Positions 52,728 to 61,767 of a stretch of DNA of 64,000 nucleotides are shown here, one piece after another. This DNA is from Corynebacterium freneyi (GTDB lineage: Bacteria; Actinomycetota; Actinomycetes; Mycobacteriales; Mycobacteriaceae). The first letter of the stretch is position 1, and every line of letters starts with the position of its first letter. The stretch covers positions 2,418,001 through 2,482,000 of the forward strand of contig NZ_CP047357.1 of assembly GCF_030408835.1 (NCBI RefSeq), written 5' to 3'. Under the pieces are notes generated by a model. That model searched no databases and was not told the origin of the DNA. It was given only the letters and a program-made list of their open reading frames with translations. The translations under genes and the position numbers were made by a program.

Positions 52728-52913
52728 ATGGGTCGCGGCCGTGCCAAGGCAAAGCAGGCGAAGGTTGCTCGTCAGCTGAAGTACGACACTCCGGATATGG
52801 ATCTGGAGCGTCTCCAGCGGGAGCTCGTGGGCAAGTCGGATGATGACGGCGCCTACGATGACTACTCCGATTACTCCGACTGGGAGGATTGGAACAGCGG
52901 CGACGACCGCTGA
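52728..52913 (+). CDS. DUF3073 small protein
   Basis: The 61-residue protein begins with a basic stretch MGRGRAKAKQAKVARQLKY, then YDTPDMDLERLQRELVG, and ends with an acidic Tyr/Asp-rich tail (YDDYSDYSDWEDW). This matches the actinobacterial DUF3073 family (Rv0810c in M. tuberculosis, also next to purM). Function unknown. The charge-segregated layout suggests nucleic acid or protein binding. Confidence 0.93.
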   Translation: MGRGRAKAKQAKVARQLKYDTPDMDLERLQRELVGKSDDDGAYDDYSDYSDWEDWNSGDDR

Positions 52914-52961
52914 CGCACCCGGAGTTTCACCGACCGTGGTGAACATGCCGTGCACAGCGTG

Positions 52962-53013
52962 AAAAGAAGGGGGCGGGCCCCGGCCGATGTGGCCGAGCCC
53001 GCCCCCTTCTTTT
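52962..53013. terminator. Bidirectional terminator between DUF3073 and purM
   Basis: AAAAGAAGGGGGCGGGC pairs with GCCCGCCCCCTTCTTTT, and the loop region adds CGGCC/GGCCG. A- and T-tracts on both sides allow it to work for both convergent genes. Confidence 0.93.
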
Positions 53014-53053
53014 GTGCCTCGTCCTTTTATTCCCCGTCGTACGGCGGCCCTGG

Positions 53054-54115
<1,062 letters not shown>

Positions 54116-54193
54116 GTCGGCTTCACGTCTCCCGGTGAGGTTCGTTGTCGGAAATGTTGTGTCGGATCCGCCGTCCAGCGTATCCGGCGCGGG

Positions 54194-55753
54194 TCAGGCC
54201 GGGGAGGCCTGCATCCGCGCGACGGCTTCGGCGTTGGCGTCCCCGGCGGGCAGGCCCAGCGGGTACACGCCGTCGAAGCAGGCGCGGCACAGGTCGGCGG
54301 GCGCCTGCTCGGACGCCTCGGTCATGCCCTCCACGGACACGAAGCCGAGGGTGTCGGCGCCGATGGCCGTGGCGATGCCCTGCACCAGGTCGCCCTCGGG
54401 CAGACCATTGGCGATGAGCTCGCCCGGCGAGGCGAAGTCGATGCCGTAGAAGCACGGCCACTTCACCGGCGGCGACGCGATGCGCACGTGCACCTCCGCC
54501 GCGCCGGCCTCCCGCAGCATGCGGATCAGCGCGCGCTGGGTGTTGCCGCGGACGATGGAGTCGTCGACGACGACCAGGCGCTTGCCGGCGATGACCTGCT
54601 TCAGAGGGTTGAGTTTGAGGCGAATGCCCAGCTGGCGAATGGTCTGCGACGGCTGGATGAAGGTGCGGCCGACGTAGGCGTTCTTGGTCAGGCCCTGGCC
54701 GAAGGGAATGCCCGACTCCTGGGCGTAGCCCACGGCGGCGGGGGTGCCGGAGTCCGGAACCGGGATGACCAGATCACCGTCCGCCGGGAACTCGCGCGCT
54801 AGCTGGCGGCCGAGCTCCAGGCGCACCGCGTTGACGGAGCGACCGCGGATGACGGAGTCGGGGCGCGCGAGGTAGACGTACTCGAAGACGCAGCCCTTGT
54901 GCTTGATTTCGGCGAAACGGCTGGACCGCACGCCGGAGGCATCGATGGCCACGAGCTCGCCCGGTTCGATCTCGCGCACGAACGAGGCGCCGACGATGTC
55001 GAGGGCGCAGGTCTCCGACGCGACGACCCAACCGTTGGACAGCCGGCCCAGCACCAGCGGGCGCACGCCCTGGCGGTCGCGTGCGGCGTACAGGGTTTCG
55101 CCGTCGGTGAAGGTCAGGCAGAACGCGCCCTCGAGCCGCGGCAGCAGACGCAGGGCCGCCGCCTCCACCGTCGTGCCGGTGTGCGCGGCGCCGTCGTCGG
55201 CGCGACGCTCGTCGGCGACCAGCCCGGTCTCGTGCGCCAGCAGGGCGCACATGATGTCGGAGTCGCTGGGCAGGTGGCCGGACAGGTCGACGAGGCCGTG
55301 CCCCGCGGCCTCCTCCGCCAACGCGACGTGGTTGATCAGATTGCCGTTGTGCCCCAGGGCGATGTCGGTGCCGTCCGGAGCCATGCGGAACATGGGCTGG
55401 GCGTTTTCCCACGACGGCGAACCGGCCGTGGTGTATCGAGTGTGCCCCACCGCGATGTGCCCCTTCAGCGCGTCGAGCGACTGCTCGTCGAAGACCTGGG
55501 ACACCAGACCCAGATCCTTGAAGACGAGGATCTGGTCTCCGTCTCCCACCGCGATGCCGGCGGCCTCCTGGCCGCGGTGCTGCAGGGCGAACAGCCCGTA
55601 ATAGGTGAGCTTGGAGACGTCCTCGCCGGGCGCCCAGACGCCGAACACTCCGCACTCTTCGCGGGGCGGCTGCTCCCCGAGATCGTCGAGCGGGGAGGCG
55701 GGTGACTGGGATGACGCCGGGACGGGGGAACCGTAGTTCAGGGTATCGGCCAC
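54194..55753 (-). CDS. purF: Amidophosphoribosyltransferase
   Basis: The 519-residue enzyme makes phosphoribosylamine, the first purine step. The glutaminase Cys follows a 33-residue propeptide (PREECGVFGVW, Cys about residue 34 from the GTG at 55753). The PRPP-binding loop VVVDDSIVRGNTQR lies near residue 370, and Fe-S or structural Cys residues occur in KWPCFYGIDF and LCRACFDG. The GTG start is preferred over an upstream frame that overlaps the neighbour's end without homology. Confidence 0.97.
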   Translation of the reverse strand: MADTLNYGSPVPASSQSPASPLDDLGEQPPREECGVFGVWAPGEDVSKLTYYGLFALQHRGQEAAGIAVGDGDQILVFKDLGLVSQVFDEQSLDALKGHIAVGHTRYTTAGSPSWENAQPMFRMAPDGTDIALGHNGNLINHVALAEEAAGHGLVDLSGHLPSDSDIMCALLAHETGLVADERRADDGAAHTGTTVEAAALRLLPRLEGAFCLTFTDGETLYAARDRQGVRPLVLGRLSNGWVVASETCALDIVGASFVREIEPGELVAIDASGVRSSRFAEIKHKGCVFEYVYLARPDSVIRGRSVNAVRLELGRQLAREFPADGDLVIPVPDSGTPAAVGYAQESGIPFGQGLTKNAYVGRTFIQPSQTIRQLGIRLKLNPLKQVIAGKRLVVVDDSIVRGNTQRALIRMLREAGAAEVHVRIASPPVKWPCFYGIDFASPGELIANGLPEGDLVQGIATAIGADTLGFVSVEGMTEASEQAPADLCRACFDGVYPLGLPAGDANAEAVARMQASPA

Positions 55754-55806
55754 GCCGCCCAGGATAGTCGCGCCGCCGGGGCGCAGACCAAACCGCCCCT
55801 TGCCGT

Positions 55807-56214
55807 TCACCCCAACCTGCACACGGGCAGATGCGCGGCCAGCTCGCCCGCGCGGGTGCCCGACACGTCCATCGACTCGCCGGGCTCCTCCCCCTCACGC
55901 TCGCGCGCCTCGTCGAATCCGACCAGGCCGGCGGCGATGCGCAGCCACGTCCGGGGCGTCATCTCGACGACGTTGGGCGGGGTGCCTCGGGTGTGCCGGG
56001 GCCCTTCGATGCACTGAACCGCCACGAACGGGGGCACGCGCAGTTCCACGCTGTGCCCGGGGGCCTCTTCGGCGAGCATCCGGGCGGACAGCCGAACGGC
56101 CTTGGCCAGCTCCGCCCGCCCCGGGCGCGTGGCCGACTGGCCGTCGTCAAGCAACCACTCCCCCACCGCCGCCATGGCGGCCCTCAATTCGATCGGGTCG
56201 ACCTTCTTTGCCAT
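55807..56214 (-). CDS. Sterol-carrier-family conserved protein
   Basis: The 135-residue protein begins MAKKVDPIELRAAMAAVGEWLLDDG and has VELRVPPFVAVQCIEGPRHTRGTPPNVVEMTPRTWLRIAAG, the pattern of the small actinobacterial SCP2-like proteins such as Rv0807 next to purF. A lipid-binding role is inferred only from the family. One GCTTGACGAC copy encodes LLDDG. Confidence 0.85.
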   Translation of the reverse strand: MAKKVDPIELRAAMAAVGEWLLDDGQSATRPGRAELAKAVRLSARMLAEEAPGHSVELRVPPFVAVQCIEGPRHTRGTPPNVVEMTPRTWLRIAAGLVGFDEAREREGEEPGESMDVSGTRAGELAAHLPVCRLG

Positions 56215-56235
56215 GCCCGCATTATTGTGGATGTC

Positions 56236-57204
56236 ATGCCTTCGTCTTCGGTGACCCTCCGTTTCCTCGCCGCCCCCACGGACGTGCTCATGGCCGGCTC
56301 CAACAGCGTCCACGGCGGCCGCGTGCTGCAGTGGATCGACAAGGCGGCCTACGCCTGCGCGACCGGCTGGTCGGGGCAGTACTGCGTGACCGCGTATTTC
56401 GGCCACATCCACTTCGACCGTCCGATCCCGTCCGGCCACATCGTGGAGGTCCGGTCGAAGATCGCGTACACCGGCCGCACGTCGATGCACATCATTAACG
56501 AGGTACTGTCGCGCGACCCCCGCGAGGGCGAGTTCACCCGCGCCGCGGATTGCCTGGTCATTTTCGTGGCCATGGACGAAAACCGGAAGCCGACCCCGGT
56601 GCCGCCGTGGGAGCCGCAGACGGACGAGGAGAAGCGCACCCGGGAAGCCGCGTTGTCCCGCTTCGAGCTGCGCCGCGACATCGAGGCCGCCATGCGCGCG
56701 CAGACGTACACCTCCGAGTCTTCGGCCCCGGAGCTGGTGACGCGTTTCCTGGCCAAGCCGTCCGACGTCAACTGGGGCGGCAACGTACACGGCGGCACGG
56801 CGATGGAGTGGATCGACGAGGCTGCGTCGGCGTGCTCCATGAATTGGGCGGGGCGGCAGACCATCGCGGTGTACGCGGGCGGCGTTCGGTTCTACAAGCC
56901 GATCCACATCGGCGACCTGGTGGAGGTCCGGGCCCGTATTCTGCGCACGGGCACGACGTCGATGCACATGAGCGTCCACGTCCATTCGGGTGAACCCCGC
57001 AAGGGGCGCGGCGGGCTGCAGTTGGCGCTGCATTCGTCGATGACGTACGTGGCCATCGACGATGATTTCAAGCCGCAGCCGGTGCCGCATTTCCAGCCGA
57101 CGACGGACGAGGACAAGCGCCTGTACGCTCACGATCTGGCGTTGAAGGAGCTGCGCAGCAAGTACAAGCCGATGCCGCTGGTCGGTTCCCGGGACAGCGA
57201 GTAG
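56236..57204 (+). CDS. Double-hotdog acyl-CoA thioesterase
   Basis: The 322-residue protein has two hotdog domains. The first (about residues 6-120) has NSVHGGRVLQWIDKAAYACA. The second (about residues 165-300) has GNVHGGTAMEWIDEAASACSMNWAG; both carry the VHGG substrate motif. This matches YciA/BACH-type acyl-CoA hydrolases, which cleave acyl-CoA to free acid and CoA. The ATG at 56236 starts 21 bp from the divergent gene. Confidence 0.92.
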   Translation: MPSSSVTLRFLAAPTDVLMAGSNSVHGGRVLQWIDKAAYACATGWSGQYCVTAYFGHIHFDRPIPSGHIVEVRSKIAYTGRTSMHIINEVLSRDPREGEFTRAADCLVIFVAMDENRKPTPVPPWEPQTDEEKRTREAALSRFELRRDIEAAMRAQTYTSESSAPELVTRFLAKPSDVNWGGNVHGGTAMEWIDEAASACSMNWAGRQTIAVYAGGVRFYKPIHIGDLVEVRARILRTGTTSMHMSVHVHSGEPRKGRGGLQLALHSSMTYVAIDDDFKPQPVPHFQPTTDEDKRLYAHDLALKELRSKYKPMPLVGSRDSE

Positions 57205-57219
57205 GTCCGGGCGTTTTTG

Positions 57220-57229
57220 GCTTGACGAC
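57220..57229 (-). repeat. Interspersed motif GCTTGACGAC, intergenic copy
   Basis: Sits after a T-run (gcgtttttgg) between the convergent thioesterase and arsC. Another intergenic copy follows arsC's upstream side at 57787-57796, in the same TTTTG context. Confidence 0.75.
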
Positions 57230-57258
57230 GGCCCGCGTGGTGGTCCGTGAGCCGGGGG

Positions 57259-57675
57259 TCACATGTCGTCGAGGAGCTTCCGGACGCGTCCGTCGATGTC
57301 GTCGCGGATGAGGTTCATGCGCTCCTCCCCCTCGATGCCGCGGAGGCTGGGTTCGTCGACTTCCCAGCGTTCGACGTCGGTCTTCATGCCGTCGCGGGCC
57401 GGGATGTCCGCGCCGCCGACGATGATGACGCGGTCGGCGCCGCGCATGACGGCGTCGTCGATGGCGGTGGGCGTGCCGCAGGTCATGTCGGCCCCGATTT
57501 CGGCGACGGAGGCTGCGGAGTCCGCGTTGATCGTCGAGGCGGGCGTGAGGCCGGCGGAGCGCACGTCGATGTCGCGGCCGGCTTCGTCGGCGCGCAGGCG
57601 CATGATGGCTTCGGCCATCTGGGATTTGCCGCCGTTGGTGTTGCACAGGAAGTAGACGGTGGGTTTGTCGGACAT
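57259..57675 (-). CDS. arsC: ArsC-type arsenate reductase / low-MW phosphatase-like protein
   Basis: The 138-residue protein has the phosphatase fold with P-loop FLCNTNGGKSQMAEAIMRL (about residues 9-27). The Cys is present but the usual CX5R Arg is Lys (CNTNGGKS), as in the mycothiol-coupled corynebacterial arsenate reductases. WEVDEPSLRGIEGEERMN with the Asp-Pro-like segment follows. Function as a mycothiol/mycoredoxin-dependent arsenate reductase fits the presence of mshD. No arsR, acr3 or other ars gene is adjacent, so a role beyond arsenic is possible. Confidence 0.82.
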   Translation of the reverse strand: MSDKPTVYFLCNTNGGKSQMAEAIMRLRADEAGRDIDVRSAGLTPASTINADSAASVAEIGADMTCGTPTAIDDAVMRGADRVIIVGGADIPARDGMKTDVERWEVDEPSLRGIEGEERMNLIRDDIDGRVRKLLDDM

Positions 57676-57884
57676 CGTCGCGTCGCTTTCTTAGGTGGGG
57701 CGTGGGGTGGCGCCGGGGCCGCGGTCGCGACCAGGATACGTGCGGGGGCGGATCGTCGAACGTTTCTTTTTTGGCCGGATGGTTTTGCTTGACGACGGCG
57801 GCGGGTACGCATGCGCCCTGATGCACATGTGAACGGTGGGGCGAAACGAACCCGAATCGTTACCCAATGTTCGAAGGAATCGAC
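57676..57884. other. Region upstream of arsC and the HNH gene
   Basis: No gene seen. It contains the arsC promoter region, a GCTTGACGAC copy (57787-57796) and the palindrome CACATGTG (near 57824). Confidence 0.45.
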
Positions 57885-57900
57885 TCGAACACTTGTATGA
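57885..57900. promoter_or_regulatory. LexA/SOS-box candidate upstream of the HNH gene
   Basis: TCGAAC-ACTT-GTATGA resembles the actinobacterial SOS box TCGAAC-N4-GTTCGA (10 of 12 fixed positions). It overlaps a good -10 (TATGAT, 57896-57901), so LexA would block the promoter. A further GTTCGA half-site lies at 57869-57874. Confidence 0.55.
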
Positions 57901-58011
57901 TGAATGGTGACGGCGGGGCCGGGGAAGGCCACCGCATCGGGGCAGATCAGCAGCAGCGATCACGCGACACAGGCACTTTCGACACGCGCATCCAGCGCCG
58001 GGGGAATCGAC

Positions 58012-59712
58012 ATGGCATTCGACCATGACGCAACCAACAACCACCACCATCACGATCACGATCATCACGACACCGAGCCGCCACCTGCGCGGAAGCGGTG
58101 GGCCACCGAACGCGATGAGCCGGTGAGCAACCTCGCCCGGCGGCGCAACCTCGTCGACATCGACATCTGCCTTGCAGTTACCCCCGATGGTGACGACGAC
58201 GTCGACTCCCACCTCGCCTGCGTGGCCACGCGCCTGGGACTGTCACGTGGCAAAGCCGCCCGATACTGCGACGTCGGGGTGATGCTGCGCCGCATGCCCA
58301 AAGTGTTGGGCGTATGCCGGTCGGGGGCGTGGCCGCATGAACGCCTGGCCACGATTGCCGCGGCCATTGCCGCGGTATCCGACGACAATCTCGCCGCGGT
58401 GGAAGACAAGTTCGTCGCCTACCTGTGTCCGAGGAAGGACTTCCAGGCCCTGCCCGGACCGAGGGTCTTCGCCCGGGAGTTGCGCCGCATCGTCGAAGCC
58501 ATCGAACCGGTGTCGACCCCACCCGACGATGAACCGAGGCCGATTGTCGGCGAGTCGTACGCGGTCGACAATGAGGGAGCTGGTGATTTCGGGCAGTTGA
58601 TCGTGGTGTTGCGCAAAGACCGCCTCGCCGAGTTCGACGCCACCGTGCGGGCAATCCGGGACGCGAAGGCCAACGACGGCAACGACGGCAACGAGTGTTC
58701 TTTGCCCGATGCTCTTATGGCGTTGTGTCGCGGTGGCGGTGAGGGGGTGTCGGTGACGATGAACGTCTACGTCGACGGCACCAACACCACCGGCACCAGC
58801 ACTACCGGCGCCGCCAACACCACCGGCACTGCTGATGAGTCCGATGTGCAGGTCTGGCTCGATGGTGCCGGCTGGTTGCCGAAGTACCTGACCAAGGCGT
58901 GGCTGTCCCGGGCGGCGACTGTTCGGTTGTCGTCGGACTCGGTCACCGGTGGGTATGTGCCCACCGACGCACAAAAAGCGCGGGTACGCGGCCGTGATGG
59001 TCAGTGTCGGTTCCCGGGGTGTGATGTGCCGGCGCATCGATGTCAGATCGACCATGTCATCGACTACGACCCCACCCACACCACCAGTGACGGTGACGGT
59101 GGCGGCAGTGGTTATGGGTTGGGGGTGACGGCGACGTGGAATCTGCAGTGCTTGTGCCAGCGCCACCACAACCTGAAGACCTCGAAGCATTGGCGCGCGG
59201 TGATGCATGCCGATGGGTCGGTGACATGGATCGACCATGCCGGACACGTGTTTGCCACCACGGTGGCCCACGGGCCGATTGCCCATATCGGCCGACAGAC
59301 GTTTTCCCAGCGGGCCACCCGTCGGGCGTCGACGATTCACGGGGATAATCTGCGGCGGATGAAAGCCGAAGCCGACAGACAGGCGGCGATGGAGCAGGCC
59401 GATATCGATGCCGCACTGCGCACACACGCCCGTCAAACCAGACGGTACGAGGAGGAGTTGGCTGATTTCGTTGCCGGGCCGCTCAACTCCGATGACCCGG
59501 ATGTGCGGCAACAGGCCGGTGGGTTGGTGGTCGCGGCTGATGATGGGTGGCCGTGTGTCGATGATGAGTTGTGGTCGCGGCAGCAGGTCTCGGCGCGGGT
59601 GGCCAGGCGTAGGCGTGAGCAGGGGTCTGGGTGGTGTCGGGCTGATGTGGATGCCCACCGCGTGCCGCAGCCGCCGAAGCCGCTGGGGCCGCGACCCGGA
59701 ATTCCCTTCTGA
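58012..59712 (+). CDS. DUF222/HNH endonuclease (13E12-type)
   Basis: The 566-residue protein has a His/Asp-rich low-complexity start (NNHHHHDHDHHD), a DUF222 helical domain (about residues 25-300) and an HNH nuclease near residues 320-385: RDGQCRFPGCDVPAHRCQIDH then WNLQCLCQRHHNLK. A Gly/Thr repeat (TNTTGTSTTGAANTTGTAD, about residue 260) and a Gly-rich insert within the HNH region are unusual. The ATG at 58012 is chosen because the earlier in-frame ATG at 57904 lies only 2 nt after the -10 box and could not be on the transcript. The family is mobile and multi-copy in Actinobacteria. Function unproven. Confidence 0.85.
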   Translation: MAFDHDATNNHHHHDHDHHDTEPPPARKRWATERDEPVSNLARRRNLVDIDICLAVTPDGDDDVDSHLACVATRLGLSRGKAARYCDVGVMLRRMPKVLGVCRSGAWPHERLATIAAAIAAVSDDNLAAVEDKFVAYLCPRKDFQALPGPRVFARELRRIVEAIEPVSTPPDDEPRPIVGESYAVDNEGAGDFGQLIVVLRKDRLAEFDATVRAIRDAKANDGNDGNECSLPDALMALCRGGGEGVSVTMNVYVDGTNTTGTSTTGAANTTGTADESDVQVWLDGAGWLPKYLTKAWLSRAATVRLSSDSVTGGYVPTDAQKARVRGRDGQCRFPGCDVPAHRCQIDHVIDYDPTHTTSDGDGGGSGYGLGVTATWNLQCLCQRHHNLKTSKHWRAVMHADGSVTWIDHAGHVFATTVAHGPIAHIGRQTFSQRATRRASTIHGDNLRRMKAEADRQAAMEQADIDAALRTHARQTRRYEEELADFVAGPLNSDDPDVRQQAGGLVVAADDGWPCVDDELWSRQQVSARVARRRREQGSGWCRADVDAHRVPQPPKPLGPRPGIPF

Positions 59713-59715
59713 CGC

Positions 59716-59866
59716 ATCCCCGTTCTAGGACAACACCTCCTGAGGACAACACCGTTCGAGGACAACCCGTTCTGGGGCAGCCCTTCCATCGCAGCCAGTT
59801 CTGAGGAAAACCCCTCCAGGACATTGCGCTTCAAAGCCAGCCGGCTTCGAGGACATCCCACGCCAA
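59716..59866. repeat. Degenerate 15-16-bp tandem repeats upstream of marR
   Basis: About nine imperfect units close to GGACAACACCGTTCGA lie between the HNH stop and the marR promoter. The first three are closest to each other. No coding function is apparent. Confidence 0.7.
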
Positions 59867-59915
59867 TGACAACAGGAAGATGCCACCAGATTCTCGGGCC
59901 ACCCTCTCGCCACAT

Positions 59916-59945
59916 GCATAGGCGACATATATAGTCGCCCTATGC
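59916..59945. promoter_or_regulatory. Operator overlapping the marR start codon
   Basis: GCATAGGCGAC and GTCGCCCTATGC form an inverted repeat (one extra base in one arm) around ATATATA. The ATATAT also looks like a -10 box, and the ATG at 59942 lies at the far edge of the repeat. This suggests a leaderless, autorepressed marR transcript. Confidence 0.65.
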
Positions 59946-60382
59946 AAAAAGATGATGCGACCCGACTGGCGAACGATCTCGTCTGGGCAAGCAGCCGATT
60001 CGCTCGCGCCGCGTATCAGTCCACGCAGGTCGAACTGTCCTACGTTTCCCTCCGCGCTCTCGCCGCACTCTCCCGCGAGCCGGGGCTTCGCGTCGGCGAA
60101 CTCGCCCGTCGCGAGGGCATCACGCAGCCGTCGATGAGCCAAGCAATCAAGAAACTCGTCGACGCCAACCTGGTCACCCGCCACCCATCACCATCGGACG
60201 CACGCGCCTCCGATCTGATGATCACCGACCATGGCCGCGAAGTTCTCGTGCAGTACCGCGCGGATTCCGCCGCAAACATCCTGCCCATCTTCGACACCTT
60301 CACGGACGAAGATCTCGCCGCACTCACCCGCGCCACCGAACTCATGCACCACCTGGCCGAGGAGCTCGGCCAAAACCGATAG
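59942..60382 (+). CDS. MarR-family regulator
   Basis: The 146-residue protein has the winged-helix DNA-binding region LSYVSLRALAALSREPGLRVGELARREGITQPSMSQAIKKLVDANLVTRHPSPSDARASDLMITDHG (about residues 30-97) with the wing, and the helical dimerisation ends. It precedes an MFS exporter by 35 bp, the usual repressor-transporter pair responding to a phenolic or drug-like ligand. No Shine-Dalgarno sequence: the start codon sits inside its own operator. Confidence 0.93.
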   Translation: MQKDDATRLANDLVWASSRFARAAYQSTQVELSYVSLRALAALSREPGLRVGELARREGITQPSMSQAIKKLVDANLVTRHPSPSDARASDLMITDHGREVLVQYRADSAANILPIFDTFTDEDLAALTRATELMHHLAEELGQNR

Positions 60383-60417
60383 ACCCGTACGTCCGCACCA
60401 CGCAGAGGAGGAAATCC

Positions 60418-61617
60418 TTGGCATCCGACGCCGATACGCAATCAATGCTCAAGCAACCCATCGCAGTCTGGGCCCTCGCATTCGCCTGCGCGGTCTCGTT
60501 CATGGGCATCGGACTCGTGGACCCGATCCTTCCCGCGATCAGCCGCGAACTCGAAGCGTCACCGACCCAGACGATGCTGCTGTTCACCAGCTATCTGCTC
60601 ATCACCGCGTTGGCGATGTTCTTCAGCGCCGCCATTTCGTCAAAAATCGGCGTGAAAGTCACGCTCTTGACCGGCTTGGCCCTCATCGTGCTCTTCGCCT
60701 TCCTCTCCGGAGCCGCGAATTCCGTCGACACGATCATTGGATTCCGGGCCGGCTGGGGCCTGGGAAACGCGCTGTTCATTTCAACTGCCCTCGCCGCAAT
60801 CGTCGGCGCCGCCGCGGGCAGCGCCGGGCAGGCCATCATTCTTTACGAGGCCGCCATGGGCATCGGCCTCGCCGTCGGCCCGCTCGCAGGCGGACTGCTC
60901 GGCTCCATCTCCTGGCGCGCACCCTTCTACGGCACCGCGGTGCTCATGACCATCGGCTTCCTCGCAATCGCAACGCTGCTGAAGCTCGGGCCGAAGAAGC
61001 CGGAACCCGTTGCATTCGACGCGGGCCTCGTCGCGTTGAAGGAACCGACGCTACTCACATTGGGAGCCGTCGCGTTCTTCTACAATTTCGGTTTCTTCAC
61101 CCTGCTCGCCTACTCCCCTTACCCGATCGACCAAGCCGCCGCCGCGGCAGGCAATAATTTCGGGGCGATCGAGCTCGGCTTCGTGTTCTTCGGCTGGGGA
61201 CTCACTCTCGCGATCTCCTCCGTTTTCCTTGCACCGCGGCTCACGCAATCGTTCGGCCTCTTTCCGGTCCTGATCGCCATCTTGAGCGGTTTCGGCATTC
61301 TCCTTGCGGCACTCGGATTCGGCGCGGAAAACCTCATCGCCGTCATCGTGCTGGTCATCGTCGCCGGTGTGTTCATCGGCGTCTTCAACACCGTCCTCAC
61401 CGAGGCCGTGATGGAAGCCACCGACCTTCCCCGCGGCGTCGCCTCCTCCACCTATTCCGGCCTGCGCTTCCTCGGCGGTGCCATCGCCCCTGCGGTCTCC
61501 GGCCCCTTGGCAGCCACATTCGGAGCCGGTGTCCCCTATTGGTTTGGCGCGGCATCACTGGTGTTGTCGCTGGGAATCCTGCTCACCGGAAAGCGCCACC
61601 TCGGCCGGATCCTGTAA
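60418..61617 (+). CDS. MFS drug/metabolite exporter
   Basis: The 399-residue protein has 12 predicted helices, with DPILPAISRELEASPTQTMLLFTSYLLITALAMFFSAAISSKIGVK (motif A-like loop) and GRLA-type motif C variant MGIGLAVGPLAGGLLGSISWRAPFYGTAVLM (about residues 145-175). The TTG start at 60418 is preceded by a strong AGAGGAGG. It is probably controlled by the adjacent MarR. Substrate unknown. Confidence 0.92.
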   Translation: MASDADTQSMLKQPIAVWALAFACAVSFMGIGLVDPILPAISRELEASPTQTMLLFTSYLLITALAMFFSAAISSKIGVKVTLLTGLALIVLFAFLSGAANSVDTIIGFRAGWGLGNALFISTALAAIVGAAAGSAGQAIILYEAAMGIGLAVGPLAGGLLGSISWRAPFYGTAVLMTIGFLAIATLLKLGPKKPEPVAFDAGLVALKEPTLLTLGAVAFFYNFGFFTLLAYSPYPIDQAAAAAGNNFGAIELGFVFFGWGLTLAISSVFLAPRLTQSFGLFPVLIAILSGFGILLAALGFGAENLIAVIVLVIVAGVFIGVFNTVLTEAVMEATDLPRGVASSTYSGLRFLGGAIAPAVSGPLAATFGAGVPYWFGAASLVLSLGILLTGKRHLGRIL

Positions 61618-61640
61618 CCGCGCATCATCGACGACGCTGT

Positions 61641-61736
61641 GGCATGCACGTGAGCGGGCACGCGCGTGGGCGGGCATGCGCATGAGAAGGAAGGCGCATG
61701 AGCGGGCATGCGCGTGATCGGACATGAGTGTGGGGG
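61641..61736. repeat. Degenerate 16-bp tandem repeats downstream of the MFS gene
   Basis: Five to six imperfect units close to GGCATGCGCGTGAGCG. Their sequence differs from the repeats upstream of marR, but the unit length is the same, so the marR-MFS pair is flanked on both sides by short tandem repeats. Confidence 0.7.
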
Positions 61737-61767
61737 CCACAGATGCCGAGGGAGCGAACGTCCGCGC

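Noticed and set aside
57904..58011. Longer N terminus for the HNH protein from the ATG at 57904
   Set aside because: That ATG lies 2 nt after the -10 box, so it would be upstream of the transcription start. The ATG at 58012 has a GGGGGAA ribosome binding site.
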